This document shows, one piece after another, positions 1 to 6,628 of a DNA stretch of 9,354 bases. The translations under genes and the position numbers were made by a program. Position 1 is the first letter of the stretch. Each line of letters starts with the position of its first letter. The notes under the pieces are model-generated. The model was not told the DNA's origin and ran no database searches. It saw nothing but the letters and a program-made list of their open reading frames with translations. The stretch comes from Acidobacteriota bacterium. GTDB lineage: Bacteria > Acidobacteriota > Thermoanaerobaculia > Multivoradales > JAHZIX01. The stretch is taken from assembly GCA_020439725.1 (NCBI GenBank), contig JAGQSE010000018.1, positions 1-9,354 on the forward strand, written 5' to 3'.

Positions 1-194
1 CCGAAGCCACCGACGCCGCCCGGCTCCAGGACTGGCAGGGCCAGGCCCTCGAGGACGAGGAGTCGGGGCCGTCCTTGCGCACCGCCGCCCGCGATCACGG
101 CGGCGAGGCCTGGTTCGACCTCGATCGCAGCCCCGGCGCCGACGGACGGCGCGCCCACGTCCGCGTGTTGTTGCCCCTCGCCGTCGATCCCTGA
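1..194 (+). CDS. C-terminal fragment, possible sensor histidine kinase (5' end outside window)
   Basis: The frame beginning at base 3 is open to a TGA at 192-194 and gives 63 residues of a protein cut by the window edge. Near the end it reads DHGGEAWFDLDRSPG and then VRVLLPLAVDP. This matches the usual last strands of a histidine-kinase HATPase domain, where HGG, a strand, a PG turn and a final F-x-V-x-LPL strand occur. The preceding stretch GPSLRTA would sit where the G2 box (GLGL) is expected and is degenerate. Upstream of DUF294/exonuclease pairs in other bacteria one often finds sensor kinase or permease genes, which is consistent. The assignment rests on about 40 residues and could be wrong; the reading frame itself is better supported by codon use and by the close spacing to the next gene. 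Confidence 0.45.
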   Translation, partial: EATDAARLQDWQGQALEDEESGPSLRTAARDHGGEAWFDLDRSPGADGRRAHVRVLLPLAVDP

Positions 195-218
195 TCCCGC
201 CGCCGACCTGCCGCCACC

Positions 219-223
219 AGGAG
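219..223 (+). promoter_or_regulatory. Shine-Dalgarno for the DUF294 gene
   Basis: AGGAG lies 6 nt before the ATG at 230. It fixes that start and implies translation within the same transcript as the upstream partial gene, which ends at 194. Confidence 0.7.
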
Positions 224-229
224 ACCGCC

Positions 230-2080
230 ATGGACCCCCTCGATTTCCTCTCCGGCCACGCCCCCTTCGACGCCCTTTCCACCGGCGGCCGCGAGCGGGT
301 GGCGGGCGAGCTCGAGATCACCTGGGCGCGGGCCGGCGACGAGATCTTCGGCCACGGCGAGCCCAATCCCTACCTCTACACCGTGCGCAAGGGCCAGGTT
401 CGTCTCGAGCTCGACGGTCAGCGGGTCGTCGAGCTGGGACCCGGCGAGATCTTCGGTCTGACCTCCTTCGCCAGCGGTGACACGCCGCCGCGACTCGACG
501 CCACCGCCGACCGCGACTGCCTGCTCTACCGGCTGCACCGCGACACCGTGCGCGCGCTGTGCGACACCGAGCCCGCCTTCGCCCGTTTCTTCCTCGACGG
601 GCTGGCGGCACGGCTGCGGCGCCTCACCGAAACCCAGGCGGTGCCCTTGACCAGCGACCTCGGCCGCCGGGTGGAGGACCTGGTGCGCCGGCCCCCGGTC
701 ACCCTGACGCTGCCGCCGGCGGACTCGGCCACCGCGGTCACCGTCGGCGAAGCGGCGCGGGCGATGGAGGCAGCGCGGGTGAGCTCGGTGCTGCTGATCG
801 AGGAAGGGGTCGAGCATCCGGTGGGCATCGTCACCGACCGCGACCTGCGCGGCCGCGTCCTGGCCCGCGGCCTCGGTGTCGAGACACCGGTTCGCCAGGT
901 GATGACCTCCCCCGTCGACTGGATCGACGGCAGGACCCCCGGCGCCGAGGCGCTCCTCGAGCTGCTGCGGCGCGGCCGTCATCACCTGGTGGTGGAAGAC
1001 GAAGGCCGGCTGCGCGGCGTGGTCACCTCCTCGGACCTGCTCCGCGGTCATCTCGAGAGTCCCACCGCCTTGCTCGAGGCGATCGAGAGCGCCGGCTCCC
1101 CCGCCGACCTCGAGGGCTATGCCGACCGCATCGCCACCACCGTCGCCACCCTCCACGGCAGCGGTGTCGAGGCCACCGACATCGGTCGGGTGGTGGCCGC
1201 CTTGAACGACGCGCTGTGCGCGCGGCTCCTCGACCTGGCGAGCGAGGCCCTGGCGGCGGAGCGGGGTCCGGCGCCGGGGGAGCACGCCTGGATCGTCTTC
1301 GGCTCCGAGGGCCGGCAGGAGCAGAGCTTCCTCACCGACCAGGACAACGCGCTGATCCATTCCGGAGACTCGGAAGCCGCGCAAGACTACTTCGAAGAGC
1401 TGGCCCGGCGCGGCGTCGAGAGCCTGATCGCGGTCGGGTTCCCGCCCTGCCAGGGCGGCTTCATGGCCACCCACTGGTGTCACCCGCTCGCCGAGTGGCG
1501 GCAGCTGTTCTCCACCTGGATCGAGGAGCCCGAGCCCGAAAACCTGATGCGTGTCGCCAATTTCTTCGACTGGCGCGTGGTCCACGGCGGCCTCGACCTC
1601 GAGCCCCTCGAGGAGATCGTCCGCCGGAGCGCCGAGCGCAAGCTGTTCATCGGCCAGCTGGCGCGGGCCTCGATGAGGAAGCGCCCGCCCTTGGGGCTCC
1701 TCCACCGCATCGTCGAGGAGGAAGGGGGCGTCGATCTCAAGTCGGGAGCGCTGATGCCGGTGTCGGGGCTCGCCCGCCTCTTCGCCCTCGAGGCCGGCCG
1801 GCGCAGCGGCTCGACGCTTCGCCGGCTGCGCCGGGCGGCCCGTGCCGGCGTGGTCAGCGAGGACGGCGCCGAGCTCCTCGCCGAGGCCTTCCGCTTCGCC
1901 TTCGGTCTACGCCTCGCCGCCCAGCTCGAGGACCGGCGGGTCGGCCGACCCTCGACGAACCATGTCGACCTCGAACGCCTGACCGCCGCCGAGCGCCGGC
2001 ATCTGCGCGAGGCGTTCCTGGCCATCGACCGCATGCAGAAGGCCACCGAGCAACGGCTCGACACCGGGCGGCTGGGCTAG
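230..2080 (+). CDS. cNMP-binding / CBS-pair / DUF294 nucleotidyltransferase-like signalling protein
   Basis: A 616-residue cytoplasmic protein with the classic order of this family. Residues about 8-133 form a CRP-type cyclic-nucleotide-binding domain (GEIFGL near 72-77, Arg88 near the phosphate-binding cassette). Residues about 157-273 hold two CBS domains (VGIVTDRDLRGRV and LRGVVTSSDLLR). Residues about 295-435 are the DUF294 GlnD-like nucleotidyltransferase, with the motif G358-S-E-G-R-x-E-Q and T369-D-Q-D-N. A helical DUF294 C-terminal region follows (about 470-610). In GlnD-type enzymes the acidic residues D370 and D372 would hold the metal. The family is thought to couple nucleotide sensing to modification of a partner, but substrate and target are unknown. 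A Shine-Dalgarno AGGAG precedes the ATG. The next gene starts 6 nt after the stop, so the two are probably cotranscribed. The domain call is firm; the biochemical role is not. Confidence 0.93.
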   Translation: MDPLDFLSGHAPFDALSTGGRERVAGELEITWARAGDEIFGHGEPNPYLYTVRKGQVRLELDGQRVVELGPGEIFGLTSFASGDTPPRLDATADRDCLLYRLHRDTVRALCDTEPAFARFFLDGLAARLRRLTETQAVPLTSDLGRRVEDLVRRPPVTLTLPPADSATAVTVGEAARAMEAARVSSVLLIEEGVEHPVGIVTDRDLRGRVLARGLGVETPVRQVMTSPVDWIDGRTPGAEALLELLRRGRHHLVVEDEGRLRGVVTSSDLLRGHLESPTALLEAIESAGSPADLEGYADRIATTVATLHGSGVEATDIGRVVAALNDALCARLLDLASEALAAERGPAPGEHAWIVFGSEGRQEQSFLTDQDNALIHSGDSEAAQDYFEELARRGVESLIAVGFPPCQGGFMATHWCHPLAEWRQLFSTWIEEPEPENLMRVANFFDWRVVHGGLDLEPLEEIVRRSAERKLFIGQLARASMRKRPPLGLLHRIVEEEGGVDLKSGALMPVSGLARLFALEAGRRSGSTLRRLRRAARAGVVSEDGAELLAEAFRFAFGLRLAAQLEDRRVGRPSTNHVDLERLTAAERRHLREAFLAIDRMQKATEQRLDTGRLG

Positions 2081-2086
2081 ACGGCG

Positions 2087-2659
2087 ATGTTCGGCTGGTT
2101 CCGACGGCGGCCCTGGACCGCCACCGATCACTGGGCCCTCGACCTCGAGACCACCGGCCTCGACCCGGAGCGCGACGAGATCCTGTCTTGCGGCATGGTG
2201 CCCATCGTGGGCGGCGTGATCCGCTGGGGCGAGCGCTACTACCGACGGGTCCGGCCCGGCGGCGACGGCGCCAGCGACGCCGTGGCCATCCACGGTCTGC
2301 TCCCCGACGAGGCCGCCGGTGCCCTGTCGCTCGAGGCGCTGGTGGCGGACCTCGCCGAGCGTCTCGCCGGCGGTGCCCTCGTCGTCCACTGGGCGCGTCT
2401 CGACGTCCGGATGCTACGCCGCGCTTTCCGCGAGCAGCAGACCCCATGGCCCCGGCCCGAAGTCGTCGACACGGCTCAGCTGCTCGCCCGCCTCGACCGC
2501 CGCCGCAGTCTCATCGAGCCCGGCGCCCGGCCCTCCCCCACGCAGCTGGCCCAGGCTCGCGCCGCCCTCGGGCTGCCGCCCCATCGCGAGCACCACGCGC
2601 TCTACGACGCGCTGGCGACGGCGGAGCTCTTCCTGGCCCTCAAGGCACGGCTCGGGTGA
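2087..2659 (+). CDS. DnaQ-like 3'-5' exonuclease (DEDDh family)
   Basis: A 190-residue protein with all DEDDh exonuclease motifs. Exo I is D19-L-E21 in WALDLETTGLD. Exo II is VVHWARLD with D106, where H101 sits as in the DnaQ motif. Exo III is HHALYD, with H169 five residues before D174. These residues would bind two metal ions and remove nucleotides from a 3' end. The protein has only the exonuclease fold and lacks the C-terminal polymerase-binding tail of true replicative epsilon, so it is more likely a stand-alone nuclease than the proofreading subunit. It starts 6 nt after the DUF294 stop with no strong Shine-Dalgarno, suggesting translational coupling. DUF294 proteins and such exonucleases are frequent neighbours, often near acetate uptake or CrbS-type sensor genes; why they travel together is not established. 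Confidence 0.92.
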   Translation: MFGWFRRRPWTATDHWALDLETTGLDPERDEILSCGMVPIVGGVIRWGERYYRRVRPGGDGASDAVAIHGLLPDEAAGALSLEALVADLAERLAGGALVVHWARLDVRMLRRAFREQQTPWPRPEVVDTAQLLARLDRRRSLIEPGARPSPTQLAQARAALGLPPHREHHALYDALATAELFLALKARLG

Positions 2660-2694
2660 GGCGGAGTCGGGGGGAACGGGCGGAGCGGACGGGA

Positions 2695-2723
2695 CCGGGC
2701 CCCGGCACGAGACCGGGGCCCGG
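2695..2723. terminator. GC hairpin between convergent genes, probable bidirectional terminator
   Basis: A perfect 11-bp stem, CCGGGCCCCGG at 2695-2705 paired with CCGGGGCCCGG at 2713-2723, closes a 7-nt loop. It lies 35 nt after the exonuclease stop and 25 nt before the end of the convergent minus-strand gene, where transcription from both sides should end. There is no T-tract on either strand, so it is not a textbook intrinsic terminator. It could instead act with Rho or protect 3' ends. Confidence 0.65.
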
Positions 2724-2748
2724 CGGTCGGTAGGGGCGAGCCGAGGGT

Positions 2749-3093
2749 TCAGGGGCCGAGAGCGATGAGCTTGCGGAAGCCGATGGCCGTGGCCTTCACC
2801 GAGCACAGCGTGGTCAGGTACTCGCCGGTCCACGGATCGGTGACGTCGGTGCACAGACACGCGCCGTAGGTCACCTTGAGCAGAAAATAGTCCTCCATCA
2901 GGGCATCCTTGGCGTTGGCTTTGGCCTCCTCGCAGGTCTGGCCGGCACCGACCACGGAGACGACGGGCAGCGGCAACGGACCGACGACGGTGTCGGCGGT
3001 CCAGGAGCCGCCCTGGGCCCAGCTGGCCACCGGCGTGGTGAGAGCGACGACGAGGACGAAGGCGGGGACGGCGATCCGGAAGATCTTCTTCAT
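2749..3093 (-). CDS. small exported protein with four cysteines, unknown function
   Basis: A 114-residue protein I do not recognise. The start is set at 3093 (MKKIFRIAV) because AGGAG lies 7 nt upstream at 3101-3105 and a signal peptide begins exactly there: Lys-Lys, hydrophobic AVPAFVLVVALTTPVA, and probable cleavage after SWA at residue 26. The mature part is about 88 residues, with Cys54, Cys79, Cys81 and Cys97, enough for two disulfides. Cys54 opens a helix-like run CEEAKANAKDAL; Cys79-x-Cys81 lies in GACLCTDV. It follows the other secreted gene after 58 nt and is probably on the same transcript. It is likely periplasmic or extracellular. A longer frame reaching 3183 exists but would bury the signal peptide and overlap the upstream gene. 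Confidence 0.8.
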   Translation of the reverse strand: MKKIFRIAVPAFVLVVALTTPVASWAQGGSWTADTVVGPLPLPVVSVVGAGQTCEEAKANAKDALMEDYFLLKVTYGACLCTDVTDPWTGEYLTTLCSVKATAIGFRKLIALGP

Positions 3094-3100
3094 TGGTAAA

Positions 3101-3105
3101 CTCCT
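3101..3105 (-). promoter_or_regulatory. Shine-Dalgarno for the four-cysteine exported protein
   Basis: On the minus strand this reads AGGAG, 7 nt before the ATG at 3093. It decides the start in favour of MKKIF over the upstream in-frame ATG at 3183. Confidence 0.7.
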
Positions 3106-3151
3106 AGACAATCGGGTGAATGGGAAGGGATCCGAAGTGGGCAGGGCGGCC

Positions 3152-3580
3152 TCAGAAGCCGTTGTAGATCTTGCGCACGACATTGACGTTGATCAGCCAG
3201 TCCTGGGGAATCGGCTGGGGGAAGATCGGTCCGTTGCTCAGGATGATCACGATGTCGCCACCGGCGCCCGACGCCACGATGACGATGCTGTCGCCGGTGA
3301 CGGTGGCCTCGAAACCAAAGTTCTCGAGCTCCGGGGCGGTGAAGATCTGGTGGGTGAGGAGCCACTGGATGCTGTCGTGGAGCGCCTGGTCCTCGAGCGA
3401 CGGCGGACCGCTCGGCGGCGGCGGCGACGGTGACACCAGCGAGGTGGCGTGGATCACCTGGTGGCCGCCGGCGGCCTGTTGGTGGAAGAGCAGTTGCATC
3501 TCATCCGCCCGGGCGGCGGAGGCGGGGAGCAGAACGCCGAGGGTCAGCGCCACCGCCAGGATCGAAAGCACGCGGTTCAT
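3152..3580 (-). CDS. small exported protein with proline-rich segment, unknown function
   Basis: A 142-residue protein I cannot assign to a family. It has a clear Sec signal peptide: MNR, hydrophobic VLSILAVALTLGVLLPA, and cleavage predicted after ARA at residue 25. The mature chain has a proline-rich linker (PSPPPPSGPP, residues 51-60), a short helical stretch (about 61-78) and a beta-rich C-terminal half with SIVIVASGAGGDIVIIL. It contains no cysteine, unlike its downstream partner. AAAGGAG lies at 3586-3592, with 5 nt between the G-rich core and the ATG. It is first of a two-gene minus-strand unit and diverges from the membrane regulator that starts at 3731, so it is a candidate target of that regulator. 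The extracytoplasmic location is well supported; the function is unknown. Confidence 0.82.
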   Translation of the reverse strand: MNRVLSILAVALTLGVLLPASAARADEMQLLFHQQAAGGHQVIHATSLVSPSPPPPSGPPSLEDQALHDSIQWLLTHQIFTAPELENFGFEATVTGDSIVIVASGAGGDIVIILSNGPIFPQPIPQDWLINVNVVRKIYNGF

Positions 3581-3585
3581 GGAGT

Positions 3586-3592
3586 CTCCTTT
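3586..3592 (-). promoter_or_regulatory. Shine-Dalgarno for the proline-rich exported protein
   Basis: On the minus strand this reads AAAGGAG, 5 nt before the ATG at 3580. It is the best ribosome-binding site on this side of the divergent region. Confidence 0.7.
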
Positions 3593-3676
3593 CCGGGAAC
3601 GAAACGAAGGTTCCGCCGGCTTCGGGCTCGCTCATCGAGCACCACGCCGACACCGGTCGAGACTGCCGGAGCGCGG

Positions 3677-3718
3677 CGTCAAAGAGCTTCAGAAACCGTC
3701 AAAAAAGCGTCAAGGAGC
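3677..3718. promoter_or_regulatory. four tandem CGTCAA-like elements, candidate operator
   Basis: Four consecutive units start at 3677 (CGTCAAAGAG), 3687 (CTTCAGAAAC), 3697 (CGTCAAAAAAG) and 3708 (CGTCAAGGAGC), with steps of 10, 10 and 11 bp, about one DNA turn each. Direct repeats at this spacing are how OmpR/PhoB-type winged helices usually bind, and the gene just downstream encodes such a domain. The fourth unit contains the regulator's own Shine-Dalgarno (AAGGAG, 3712-3717). Read on the other strand three units are TTGACG, which looks like a sigma-70 -35 hexamer, but I find no matching -10 at 16-18 bp. The operator role is inferred. Confidence 0.5.
3712..3717 (+). promoter_or_regulatory. 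Shine-Dalgarno of the membrane regulator
   Basis: AAGGAG is the only good ribosome-binding match before the ATG at 3731. The spacing is 13 nt, longer than usual, and no start codon lies in frame between them, which suggests weak initiation. Confidence 0.5.
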
Positions 3719-3730
3719 GCCGAGCACGCC

Positions 3731-6265
3731 ATGCTCTACCGCTTCGGCGAGCTGACGCTCGACCTCGGCGCCGGCCGTCTCGAGGGTCCCCAAGGAGAGA
3801 TCGCCCTCCGCCCTCAGACCTTCCGCCTGCTCGCGCTCCTGGTCGAGGAGGCACCCCGCGTGGTGTCCCAGGACGAGCTCCTCGACCGCGTCTGGGGCAC
3901 CGAGCACCTGTCGTCGAACTCGGTGCGGCAGGCGGTGAGCGAGCTGCGAGCCGCCCTCGGCGACACCGCCGAACGCCCCCGCTACATCGCCACGGTCCAC
4001 CGTCGCGGCTACCGCTTCGTCGCGGAGGTCGAAGATGGCGCGGACGACCAGGACCCGATGGCCACCGAAGGTGTCCCGGCGCCGGCCGCCCGCTCGCCGG
4101 CGACCGAGCCGAGCCCTGCGGCAACTACCCCGTCGAACGGACGAGCCCGGGGCCGGCGGCGGCCCCACCCGCTGTGGCTGGCGGTCGTGGTGCTGCTCGT
4201 CGCCGGCGCCGCCCTCGTGATCTGGTGGCGATCCCGGGGCGCGGCACCGGCGGCCCACGAGGCTCGGCTGTCCCTCGCCGTGCTGCCCTTCGCCAACCTG
4301 GGTCTCGACGAGGACGAGGCCTGGATCGGTGGCGCCGTGGCCGAGGTCCTACGCTTCGAGCTGGCCACCGCCGGCCGCCTGCGGCTGGTGTCCGGCGAGA
4401 CCGTCGCGCGCATGGGTCAGGAGCTCGGGCTGCCGCGCCAGCCGGACTACGGCCGCGACACCCTCGCCGCCGTCGGCACCAACCTCGGCGTCGAGTGGGT
4501 GGTCGCCGGGGCGTATCTGCCGGCCACCGGCGGGGAGGCCGGAGAGCTCCTCCTCCAGGCGCAGGTCCAGCGCACCGCCGACGGCGCGGTCATCGCCTGG
4601 GCCCAGGAACGCTGCACTGAAGAGGACCTGTCGCCGGGGGCCACCCGTCTCGCGAGATCCCTCCAGGCTTCCCTCGGTGTCTCGGGCAGCGCCGTCGATC
4701 CTGCCGGGCTGTGGATGCCCGACGCGGAGACCCTGCGGCTGTACTCGGAAGCGCTCGAGATGCTGCGCCGCGAGGAGTCGGAGCCGGCCCGGTCGCTGCT
4801 CGAGCAGGCCCTGGCCCGCTCTCCCGACAACCCCTTGATCCATGACGCCCTGTCGCGGGCCTACGCCTCGTTGGGCTTCGACGCCCGCGCCCGCGAGGAG
4901 TCCCGCGCCGCCCTCGACGACGCCGTCGACTTGCCGCGAGCGCTACGGCTGGCCATCGAGGCCCGGCAGCTGGCGCTCGACGGACGGCCCGACGACGCCG
5001 TCGCCCGCTGGCAGGCGCTGTGGCAGTTCTACCCCGACGACGCCGAGAACGGGCTCCAGCTGGCCAAGGCCCAACGCTCGGCGGGGCGCTTCCGCGAGGC
5101 CCTCGAAACCCTCGCCGCGGTCCGGGAGTCGATCCCCGACGCCGTCGGCGATCCCCGCATCTCGCGGCTCGAGGCGGGGCTCCTCGCCGACCTGGGCGAC
5201 TTCGAGGCGTCGCGGGATCGGGCCCTCGAGTCCATCGCCGAGGCCGCCGAACGCGGTGCTCCGCTGCTCGCCGTCGACGGCCACCTGACCCACGCCTGGG
5301 CCCTCGGCCGGCTGGGCGACATCCCCGGCGCCCTCGCCGCCCTCGACCGCGCCGAAGCGCTGACGGTGCAGATGAAGAGCTCCCTGGGCCAGGCCATGAC
5401 CCTGGGTGACCGGGCTCAGCTGCTCCAGCGCACCGGCCGTCTCGACGAGGCGGAGCAGCTCTACCGCCGGGTCCTCGACCTGCTCCGCGGCCGTGGCACC
5501 CGCAAGGCCGAGGCCACCACGCTCAACAACTTCGCATCGCTCCTCCTGAGCCGCAACGACCCCCGCGGCGCCATCTCGGCCCTCGAGCGATCGGTCGAGC
5601 TCAAACGCGAGATCGGCGACACGCGGGGCCTCGTCACCTCGCTCACCAACCTCGCCAACCTGCACCGGTCGCTGGGCGAAGTCGACGCCGCCGCGCGCTA
5701 CCTCGAGGAATCCGTCGACCAGGCACGACAGCTGGGGCTCCCCGATGAGCTCGCCGCTTCGCTCCGCAGCCTCGCCTACCTCAGGCTGCGCGAGGAGCGC
5801 TACGAGATCGCCCGCAGCCTCTTTGCCGAGGCCCTCGAGGCCTCCGCCAGCGACGAGGCCAAGGCCGACTCGCTCTATGGCCTCGCCACCGTCGCCAAGA
5901 AGACCGGCGACACCGGTATCGCCCTGGCTCACTTCCGCAAGGCCGCAGAGAGCTACCGCCGTCTCGAGCTCCCCGAGAGCCTCGCGCAAGCGCTCTACAA
6001 CAGCGCCGATCTCGAGCGCCTCGCGGGGCGCAACGACGAGGCGCGCTCGGGCTTCGCGGAGGTTCTCGACCTGGCCAAGGGTCTCGACTCGGACCTCCTC
6101 GCCGCCTATGGCCACTACGGTCTCGGTCAAGTCGCCGAGGCCGCCGCCGACCTGGCGACGGCACGACGCGAATACCGCCTGGCCCTCGATCTCTTCGGCC
6201 CCCTCGGCCAGACCACCGAAGGTACCGCCTGCCAGACCGCGCTCGAGCGGCTGGGCGGCGCCTGA
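3731..6265 (+). CDS. membrane-bound winged-helix regulator with TolB/FlgO-like domain and TPR repeats
   Basis: An 844-residue one-component regulator of the ToxR/CadC type. Residues 1-100 are an OmpR/PhoB winged helix: FGELTLDL, LRPQTFRLLALLVE, SQDELLDRVWG, recognition helix SSNSVRQAVSELRAALGD, and the wing RYIATVHRRGYRFVAEV. A charged and Pro/Ala-rich linker (101-147, ending GRGRRRPHP by the positive-inside rule) leads to one membrane helix at about 148-167. Outside, residues 179-318 resemble the TolB-N/FlgO-like domain (LSLAVLPFANLG, VEWVVAGAYL). Residues about 330-840 form roughly nine TPR-like helical pairs, for example 558-589, 595-630, 635-669, 675-705, 712-746, 752-785 and 790-827. The protein probably senses an envelope partner with the TPR part and binds DNA while membrane-anchored. 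ATG 3731 is chosen because the winged helix begins at residue 2 and it is the first start after AAGGAG. No target is known; the divergent secreted pair is the obvious candidate. Confidence 0.92.
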   Translation: MLYRFGELTLDLGAGRLEGPQGEIALRPQTFRLLALLVEEAPRVVSQDELLDRVWGTEHLSSNSVRQAVSELRAALGDTAERPRYIATVHRRGYRFVAEVEDGADDQDPMATEGVPAPAARSPATEPSPAATTPSNGRARGRRRPHPLWLAVVVLLVAGAALVIWWRSRGAAPAAHEARLSLAVLPFANLGLDEDEAWIGGAVAEVLRFELATAGRLRLVSGETVARMGQELGLPRQPDYGRDTLAAVGTNLGVEWVVAGAYLPATGGEAGELLLQAQVQRTADGAVIAWAQERCTEEDLSPGATRLARSLQASLGVSGSAVDPAGLWMPDAETLRLYSEALEMLRREESEPARSLLEQALARSPDNPLIHDALSRAYASLGFDARAREESRAALDDAVDLPRALRLAIEARQLALDGRPDDAVARWQALWQFYPDDAENGLQLAKAQRSAGRFREALETLAAVRESIPDAVGDPRISRLEAGLLADLGDFEASRDRALESIAEAAERGAPLLAVDGHLTHAWALGRLGDIPGALAALDRAEALTVQMKSSLGQAMTLGDRAQLLQRTGRLDEAEQLYRRVLDLLRGRGTRKAEATTLNNFASLLLSRNDPRGAISALERSVELKREIGDTRGLVTSLTNLANLHRSLGEVDAAARYLEESVDQARQLGLPDELAASLRSLAYLRLREERYEIARSLFAEALEASASDEAKADSLYGLATVAKKTGDTGIALAHFRKAAESYRRLELPESLAQALYNSADLERLAGRNDEARSGFAEVLDLAKGLDSDLLAAYGHYGLGQVAEAAADLATARREYRLALDLFGPLGQTTEGTACQTALERLGGA

Positions 6266-6277
6266 CCCGCAGCTCCG

Positions 6278-6315
6278 CGGCCGCTCCGGCCGGATGGCCT
6301 GACCGGCTTCGCCGG
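6278..6315 (+). terminator. two tandem GC hairpins after the regulator, weak terminator candidate
   Basis: CGGCCG-CTC-CGGCCG (6278-6292) is followed by CCGGC-TTC-GCCGG (6303-6315), 13 nt and 38 nt after the stop codon. Neither is followed by a T-tract, so termination is only suggested by position. Confidence 0.4.
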
Positions 6316-6370
6316 GCCCCCTCGCCTCCCCCTCCGCGCAACGCTCTGCCTTCAGGTCGCAGGGCCCTCA

Positions 6371-6420
6371 ACAACAAATAATCGCATTATCGCCACTTAA
6401 CAATATTCACGTTCATTACC
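6371..6420. promoter_or_regulatory. AT-rich island with inverted repeat, candidate promoter/operator
   Basis: Only 17 of these 50 bases are G or C, in sharp contrast to the flanks. Within it ATAAT-CGC-ATTAT (6378-6390) is a perfect 5-bp inverted repeat, and TTAACA (6397-6402) and TTGAAA (6421-6426) resemble -35 hexamers. No convincing -10 sits 16-18 bp downstream of either. It is the most likely place for the promoter of the oxidase gene. Confidence 0.45.
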
Positions 6421-6551
6421 TTGAAAGGTGAGCCTCAATACCCTCCTGCCAGATCGCTTGATTGAAGGACTGCTGGTTGGCGAAGGCAGCGAGATGCCGG
6501 AGCCGCCCAGGAGCCGTCGTGAAGCTTCGGTGACCGCGAGTCGCAGCCAGC

Positions 6552-6597
6552 GGGACCCTTCGGCCCGGGTCCCCCTCGCAGCGGGATCCGGGCCGAG
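6552..6597 (+). promoter_or_regulatory. mutually exclusive hairpins in the oxidase leader
   Basis: A long stem pairs 6559-6573 with 6583-6597: 15 bp with two G-U pairs and a 9-nt loop. A shorter stem pairs GGGACCC (6552-6558) with GGGTCCC (6567-6573). Both use 6567-6573, so they cannot form together. The long hairpin ends 25 nt before the Shine-Dalgarno. The layout is like an attenuator or anti-terminator, but no T-tract follows, so control of translation or RNA stability is equally possible. Confidence 0.4.
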
Positions 6598-6622
6598 TCG
6601 TAGTGAGGACGACCGACTTCGG

Positions 6623-6628
6623 AAGGAG
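6623..6628 (+). promoter_or_regulatory. Shine-Dalgarno deciding the TTG start of the oxidase
   Basis: AAGGAG within GGAAGGAGAGG sits 6 nt before TTG 6635, the strongest ribosome-binding site in the region. A signal peptide follows that TTG directly, which favours it over the upstream in-frame ATG at 6494. Confidence 0.7.

Noticed and set aside
95..1705. A 536-codon minus-strand frame opposite DUF294.
   Set aside because: It is a shadow of the coding strand in GC-rich DNA, with no recognisable motif and no ribosome-binding support.
559..2733. A 724-codon + strand frame overlapping the DUF294 and exonuclease genes.
   Set aside because: Its product is an Arg/Pro/Gly-rich stretch with no domain, out of frame with two genes that have complete catalytic motifs.
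3091..3183. A longer N-terminus for the four-cysteine exported protein, starting at 3183.
   Set aside because: It would overlap the end of the upstream gene and place 30 extra residues before an evident signal peptide that has its own AGGAG.
3677..3713. TTGACG hexamers on the minus strand as ordinary -35 boxes for the secreted pair.
   Set aside because: None has a recognisable -10 at 16-18 bp; the periodic repetition fits an operator better, though a promoter role is not excluded.
3449..3730. A 94-codon upstream extension of the membrane regulator.
   Set aside because: It would overlap the divergent secreted gene and the repeat array; the winged-helix domain starts at ATG 3731.
4943..6130. 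A 395-codon minus-strand frame opposite the TPR region.
   Set aside because: It mirrors the TPR codons (Glu/Gly/Val-rich) and has no independent evidence.
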